Source: Moheibacter stercoris | GTDB lineage: Bacteria > Bacteroidota > Bacteroidia > Flavobacteriales > Weeksellaceae | Reading direction: 5' to 3' | Assembly (NCBI RefSeq): GCF_040545805.1 | Contig: NZ_JBEPMO010000006.1 | Location: forward strand, 1-64,000 | Length of the DNA: 64,000 bases | Shown here: positions 59,715 to 64,000 of the stretch, piece by piece | Numbering within the stretch: the stretch's first letter is position 1 | Layout of the letters: each line of letters opens with the position of its first letter | The notes under the pieces: model-generated | Database searches by the model: none | The model's input: the letters and a program-made list of their open reading frames with translations, nothing else | Told to the model about the DNA's origin: nothing | Translations under genes and position numbers: made by a program

Positions 59715-62700
59715 TTAGGAGATTTGGCGTTTTTCTTCCCAAGTTTCGGTAAAACTCAAGTTGATGACAAAGGCAATACTGATGTCGAGTGCAAAGGTGC
59801 AAGAGGCAATACAATTGGTAGGTCCGTTGCCAATTTTTTCGATACTTCCTTTGGCTTCGATAGCGATGGTAATTGTCACCAAACCACCCGCGATTTCGGC
59901 TCTACCACGGAAATAGAGATAAGCGCCCACCACTACATTGTTGTTGATTTTGATGTCAATTCCGACCATATACATAATCGAAACACTACCAATTACAGGT
60001 AAACCAACGCTGAGTTCCACTCCAAAACCAAATTTAAAATAGAGCGCTGGCGGATTGTTCAAATCGGCTGCCAATCCAACTTCCGCTTTTCCAACAGCAT
60101 AAATGGTTGCAGCAGCCAAGGAAACGCACATCACACGTAATTCCGCTCCCAATTCCATAAATGCACCTGCAGAAGGTTTGAGTTGATTGATGGTTTTTGG
60201 GATGACAATCGGTTGATTGAAATAACAACCCACTCGGAAAAATGCTTCCATTTTGAGCGGTGTTGTTGGCGAATTATAATTCACAGGATCAAACGGAAAA
60301 CGCACCAAAGAAATTTCCTTACTCGCTTTGAATTTGTATTCCCAAGCATCGGAAGAATTACTCATCGCGATTTTCAAGCCTTTTTTGACTGCCTCAACGG
60401 GTTTGTCCATACTTAGTTCGTCCAAGAATTCCAGAATCTGATAAATCGTTTCCAATTCTTTGTTGAATTTCAATTGGGGAACATTTCCTTTCTCGAGCGA
60501 TGGTTTCACTGAAATTCCCGATTGAAAATTTCCAGTGATTGTAAGCAAAGGTTCGAAAATGGAAAGATTAACCAAAATGCTCAAATTATTCATTTCGTTT
60601 TTCCATTTATCACCTCCCGAAAGGGAATCGGTCACATAGTTAACCAAGGTATTGTCGGATTCTTTGCTTTCGTATTTGATGTAAATTCGGAATGGATCTC
60701 CTTCTTTACCCACCAAATTACATTTGAACTGATCGGGTAAGGTATAATTGATGACTTTTTTAATTCCTTCGGAATTTGGAAGAACATCCAAAACCTGAGA
60801 ATCATTCAGAATTTCAATGGCTTTTTCAACATTTGGAAAAGGTCCTTTGCTGTCCAATAAATGAAAGGAATCAGCCAAAACCGATTTATAATTGGTCCAT
60901 AATTTTCCTACTTGCCCTTTCTTCAAAAATGGATCGCGAAATAAGATTTTTTGGTTTTCTGTGTTTTGCAGAATTCCATAGGTTTTTTGAATATCATTGT
61001 TTAACAAAGCATCGGGAAAAGCAATTTTGGCTTCAGAAGATTCGTTCTGAATTTCCATTTCTATTTTATTTTTCTTTCTCAATCCTTTACGAATCACGGA
61101 AATATTTTTATCGTCTGCTAAATTTCCAACATTCCCCGATTGATCCACTTCTACCATACTCCAACTTCCTTCTTTGGGCAGGCGTACGGAACCTCGAACG
61201 GTACCAATAAATACAGGTTCATAAACATTTTGAGTCGATCGAGTGATGTCAACGCGATTGGCTTTTAATCTTTGACCCGATTCGGCGATATTTACTTCGC
61301 AATCAACATTTCCACCCAAAGAATCGCCGCATCTTTCGAGTAATTCAGCCATAATTCGCGGTGGAACAGGTACGCCTTCGGGTTCAATTTGTAAGTATCC
61401 TTTGAACTTTTTACCCGTGACCTTATGCTTTTCAAATCCTTCCGAATTTTCCACCAAAGCATCTGCATCAAAGGTAACTCCAATGAATTTCGCCTTCATT
61501 TTCAAATTCCCACCAGGATAAATCGCTACAGTTGTAGGCGTAGGTTTATAGTAATCTCCTTGTTGCAGGAAGTATTCCATTGTGATATAATCTCCTGAAA
61601 CTTCTTTGATGTTTTCAACCCCATATACTCCTTTGAACAATCCAGGATGGAAATCCATTAAACTATCAAACTCAAATCCATCGACTTCATTCACCACATT
61701 AAAATTGAACAATCCATCGCTTTGGGCCACCCATCCTGAATCTTCCCGATAAATAACAGAATTGTTACGACGGAAGAAACTGATGGTACGAGTCGCGCAA
61801 ACTCCATACGGATAAATCATACTAACCGCTTGAATGATTTCGTGTCCAAGTCGACCGCGAATCATATTAAATTTCGCTTGAGCAATGGAAGCATATTTCG
61901 CTTTGGGTCGTTTCCAATCACTAAAAGTTGACGCACCATATCCTGAAAAATCAATATGGGTAACTGGAACACCTAAAATATTATTGGGTCCTATGTTATA
62001 AACATTTTCAAAGATTAGATGCACCGTTTCGCTTAACACACTCTTTCCTATATCATTGGTAATATTTCGCAATTGAACGGTCATCCCCTTCAAAGTCGGC
62101 GGCGCAGTGGGCGCTTCGGGCGCGTAGGCTGAAATTCGGTATTGAATTCCACCTTGTAAACTGCTTGTTTGATAGTCAAAATTCGGCTGAATGAACTCTA
62201 AATGTTTGGCGTTGAAAGTGAGTTTTTCTTTGTCAAACCGAACCAATTGAGCCAAGGATAATTTCCCGTTGGGCAAGGAGAAGAAAATTCGTCCTTCTTT
62301 TGCACTTTCCGTAGAAATCATTTCATTGGGTTTGGGTTTTAAATTTTTCTGGAATTTTACAATATATTCCTGCGGATTGATTTTTATGAATTGATGATCG
62401 GTTTGATAAAAAACCGTCGGATATTGATTATTGGACAAGGTCAAATATCCTGGATAAGGATCATCTGGATTTTCTGAAATTGTTTCATTGATAAAAGGTT
62501 CCCAAGTAGTTTGAGGCAAAGTCATACCATTCAACAAAGTCATTGGAGCACGTAAATTCATTCGATCAATCTGAACAGAATTTTCTCCGGTTTGGGAAAT
62601 GGTATTGGTTTCGCTCATCATCGCGCGCAAATTTCCAAATGACAAGGAAACACCCAAATGATCTTCCTTGGTACTGACATCAAAAAGGGTGAAAATTTCC

Positions 62701-64000
62701 ATCCTTCTTCGATTGACTTCCTCTAGAAAACCTTTTCTAGTATCTATTTCCGATTCATCATAATTTTGATCAACCGAATCGGGAGCTAGTAAATGTTGGT
62801 TCATTTTGAAATCGACATTTACCTCACGAAAATCATTCTTTTCTTCCCAAGAACAAGTCGAAATTAAATCGCCAAAATCAATTAATTGACCTTCGTATTG
62901 ATTGGTGTATATATCATAATTGTATTTGCTGTGGTAACGAACTCTACCTGTATACGGATGCGGCAAAGAAGGAATTAGTCGAATCAAATCAAAACCCATT
63001 CGTAAGTTTCCTTGGGTCAATTCATTGTTGGAATTATAATGACCTGACAGATGCAAATTCACCAATGGACTTGTGGCAATAAAAGCATTTTCTAGTACAA
63101 ATTGATGTTTTTGTACCAAATCTTTGTAAGGATTTGCACCTAAAACTTGAACCGTGAAATTATCCTTTTTCGCTGTTTTGATGTAGGTGGTTTTTAGCAT
63201 TTTTGGCGCCAAAACTTGACCATTTGCTTGGATAGGTTTATCGATCAGAAAATCCACATCTGCATTTGCACCAATTATTTCAGCTCCCTTGGAATCAGAA
63301 ACAAAAACAAAATTATTGTGCGATGAAAAATCCAAATTGGCTTCCATATCATAAATTTCAGAATCTTCCTCGTCTGGATTTGCCTTGCGTTGCCACAAAT
63401 GATAGTTTTCGGTAAGCTGAGAAAATTTCGCCTTTTCATCATTTAACATTATATATCCAGGCATCATTCGGAGTGATGGTTGTTGAAGCTCAACTTTGGA
63501 TTGTGTGTCCAAGCCTTTCCAATGGGTTTTCAGTCCATTTTTAAGAAGTTGATAAATGTATCCGTTTCTTTCAACGGGTATTGTTTGGCCATTCTCAATT
63601 AATCTAGTTGTAAAATGCCATTGCGATTTCTGTATAGCAGATTGTCCTTCTATTTGAAAAAAAGGAGATGAACTATCCCGAATTTGGAACTCATTATCTG
63701 TAGTCGGAGTTAAATCTAAAAATAGGTTATTTTCTTTGGCGTCAAGTTGGAACTTGCGGCTGACTTGAAAATTTTTGGAATCACCAAAGACCTCCACATT
63801 TACTTCTTGCATTTGCGCCAAGGAAAGTTTCCCTCGTTGAAAATTAAATCTCATTTGAGGAGAAAATCCAAGCTTCATTTTTTGCGCATCCAATCCATAG
63901 GAATCATCATTTCCCATTTCAACATCATTGTCCAAATTCAATTCGAGTGAAAACAGATTCAATTGATTGACGATGATTTCTCCATTGTTGGGCGTTACAG
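59715..64000 (-). CDS. Giant protein of unknown family, 5' end outside the window
   Basis: At least 1427 residues. The frame stays open to the right edge (…VTPNNGEIIVNQ before the first in-window TTG), so the start is missing. Two copies of a GKLSLAQ segment (near 63800 and 62250) suggest a duplicated architecture. The C-terminal 180 residues are Gly- and Val-rich alternating strands (GLAADLNNPPALYFKFGFGVELSVG, VVVGAYLYFRGRAEIAGGLVTI) that look amphipathic or membrane-associated, ending TETWEEKRQIS. No signal peptide can be judged. Function unknown. Confidence 0.7.
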   Translation of the reverse strand, partial: VTPNNGEIIVNQLNLFSLELNLDNDVEMGNDDSYGLDAQKMKLGFSPQMRFNFQRGKLSLAQMQEVNVEVFGDSKNFQVSRKFQLDAKENNLFLDLTPTTDNEFQIRDSSSPFFQIEGQSAIQKSQWHFTTRLIENGQTIPVERNGYIYQLLKNGLKTHWKGLDTQSKVELQQPSLRMMPGYIMLNDEKAKFSQLTENYHLWQRKANPDEEDSEIYDMEANLDFSSHNNFVFVSDSKGAEIIGANADVDFLIDKPIQANGQVLAPKMLKTTYIKTAKKDNFTVQVLGANPYKDLVQKHQFVLENAFIATSPLVNLHLSGHYNSNNELTQGNLRMGFDLIRLIPSLPHPYTGRVRYHSKYNYDIYTNQYEGQLIDFGDLISTCSWEEKNDFREVNVDFKMNQHLLAPDSVDQNYDESEIDTRKGFLEEVNRRRMEIFTLFDVSTKEDHLGVSLSFGNLRAMMSETNTISQTGENSVQIDRMNLRAPMTLLNGMTLPQTTWEPFINETISENPDDPYPGYLTLSNNQYPTVFYQTDHQFIKINPQEYIVKFQKNLKPKPNEMISTESAKEGRIFFSLPNGKLSLAQLVRFDKEKLTFNAKHLEFIQPNFDYQTSSLQGGIQYRISAYAPEAPTAPPTLKGMTVQLRNITNDIGKSVLSETVHLIFENVYNIGPNNILGVPVTHIDFSGYGASTFSDWKRPKAKYASIAQAKFNMIRGRLGHEIIQAVSMIYPYGVCATRTISFFRRNNSVIYREDSGWVAQSDGLFNFNVVNEVDGFEFDSLMDFHPGLFKGVYGVENIKEVSGDYITMEYFLQQGDYYKPTPTTVAIYPGGNLKMKAKFIGVTFDADALVENSEGFEKHKVTGKKFKGYLQIEPEGVPVPPRIMAELLERCGDSLGGNVDCEVNIAESGQRLKANRVDITRSTQNVYEPVFIGTVRGSVRLPKEGSWSMVEVDQSGNVGNLADDKNISVIRKGLRKKNKIEMEIQNESSEAKIAFPDALLNNDIQKTYGILQNTENQKILFRDPFLKKGQVGKLWTNYKSVLADSFHLLDSKGPFPNVEKAIEILNDSQVLDVLPNSEGIKKVINYTLPDQFKCNLVGKEGDPFRIYIKYESKESDNTLVNYVTDSLSGGDKWKNEMNNLSILVNLSIFEPLLTITGNFQSGISVKPSLEKGNVPQLKFNKELETIYQILEFLDELSMDKPVEAVKKGLKIAMSNSSDAWEYKFKASKEISLVRFPFDPVNYNSPTTPLKMEAFFRVGCYFNQPIVIPKTINQLKPSAGAFMELGAELRVMCVSLAAATIYAVGKAEVGLAADLNNPPALYFKFGFGVELSVGLPVIGSVSIMYMVGIDIKINNNVVVGAYLYFRGRAEIAGGLVTITIAIEAKGSIEKIGNGPTNCIASCTFALDISIAFVINLSFTETWEEKRQIS

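Noticed and set aside
1..64000. CRISPR array, tRNA, rRNA, transposase, prophage or restriction system
   Set aside because: No regularly spaced repeat array, cloverleaf, rRNA-like segment or characteristic protein was found on reading both strands.

Overview
The window looks like chromosomal DNA of a Flavobacteriia-type Bacteroidota. The evidence is the AT-rich sequence, the near absence of Shine-Dalgarno sequences, many perfect TAnnTTTG minus-7 promoter boxes, a secreted protease with a type IX secretion (T9SS) C-terminal sorting domain, many lipoproteins, and Bacteroidota-typical families (DUF4199 membrane protein, GIN-domain lipoprotein, GlmU-like nucleotidyltransferase, long LysS). The genus cannot be named from this sequence. 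No rRNA, tRNA, CRISPR array, transposase or phage gene was seen. Most of the window is ordinary core genome.

Layout. 0.2-2.5 kb: a small membrane protein, prmC and two exported proteins. 2.5-7.1 kb: ABC-F ATPase, phosphatase, DUF4241 and TPR proteins. 7.1-8.9 kb: a gene-poor stretch with a nested-stem RNA-like element, then an adhesin-like surface protein. 9-14 kb: a TPR-TM-AraC regulator, glmM, a GlsB-like protein and lpdA. 14.1-18.6 kb: a DUF4397 lipoprotein, an alpha-oxoamine synthase beside a cysteine-synthase-like enzyme (a likely sulfonolipid/capnine pair), and a GlmU-like protein. 18.6-24.1 kb: aroB-msrB, then DUF4199-GT2-GIN lipoprotein-phosphosugar mutase. 24.2-27.1 kb: plsC, acyl-ACP desaturase and two thioredoxin-fold proteins. 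27.1-35.4 kb: a T9SS metalloprotease, miaA, csaA, fabG and several unknown exported or membrane proteins. 35.4-41.1 kb: tex, two tandem secreted paralogues behind an 11-bp iteron array, and lysS. 41.1-41.8 kb: a small zinc-ribbon gene flanked by two copies of a palindromic repeat.

41.8-49.1 kb is the most interesting locus. A barrel/beta-helix lipoprotein/lipoprotein operon is divergent from an ECF sigma factor and an anti-sigma-like TPR membrane protein. A 1049-residue exported TPR-CHAT (caspase-like) protein converges on the latter. The two divergent promoter regions carry matching inverted repeats (GTTTACwT ... AAGTAAAC). I infer an envelope signalling system in which the CHAT protease acts on the periplasmic side of the TPR protein to free the sigma factor.

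49.2-52.5 kb: an EamA transporter, a roughly 580-bp noncoding island of palindromic dispersed repeats, and a two-gene operon with a CrtA-like monooxygenase. 52.6-55.5 kb: gcvP. 55.7-64.0 kb: two giant unrecognised proteins in one operon; the upstream one runs off the window.
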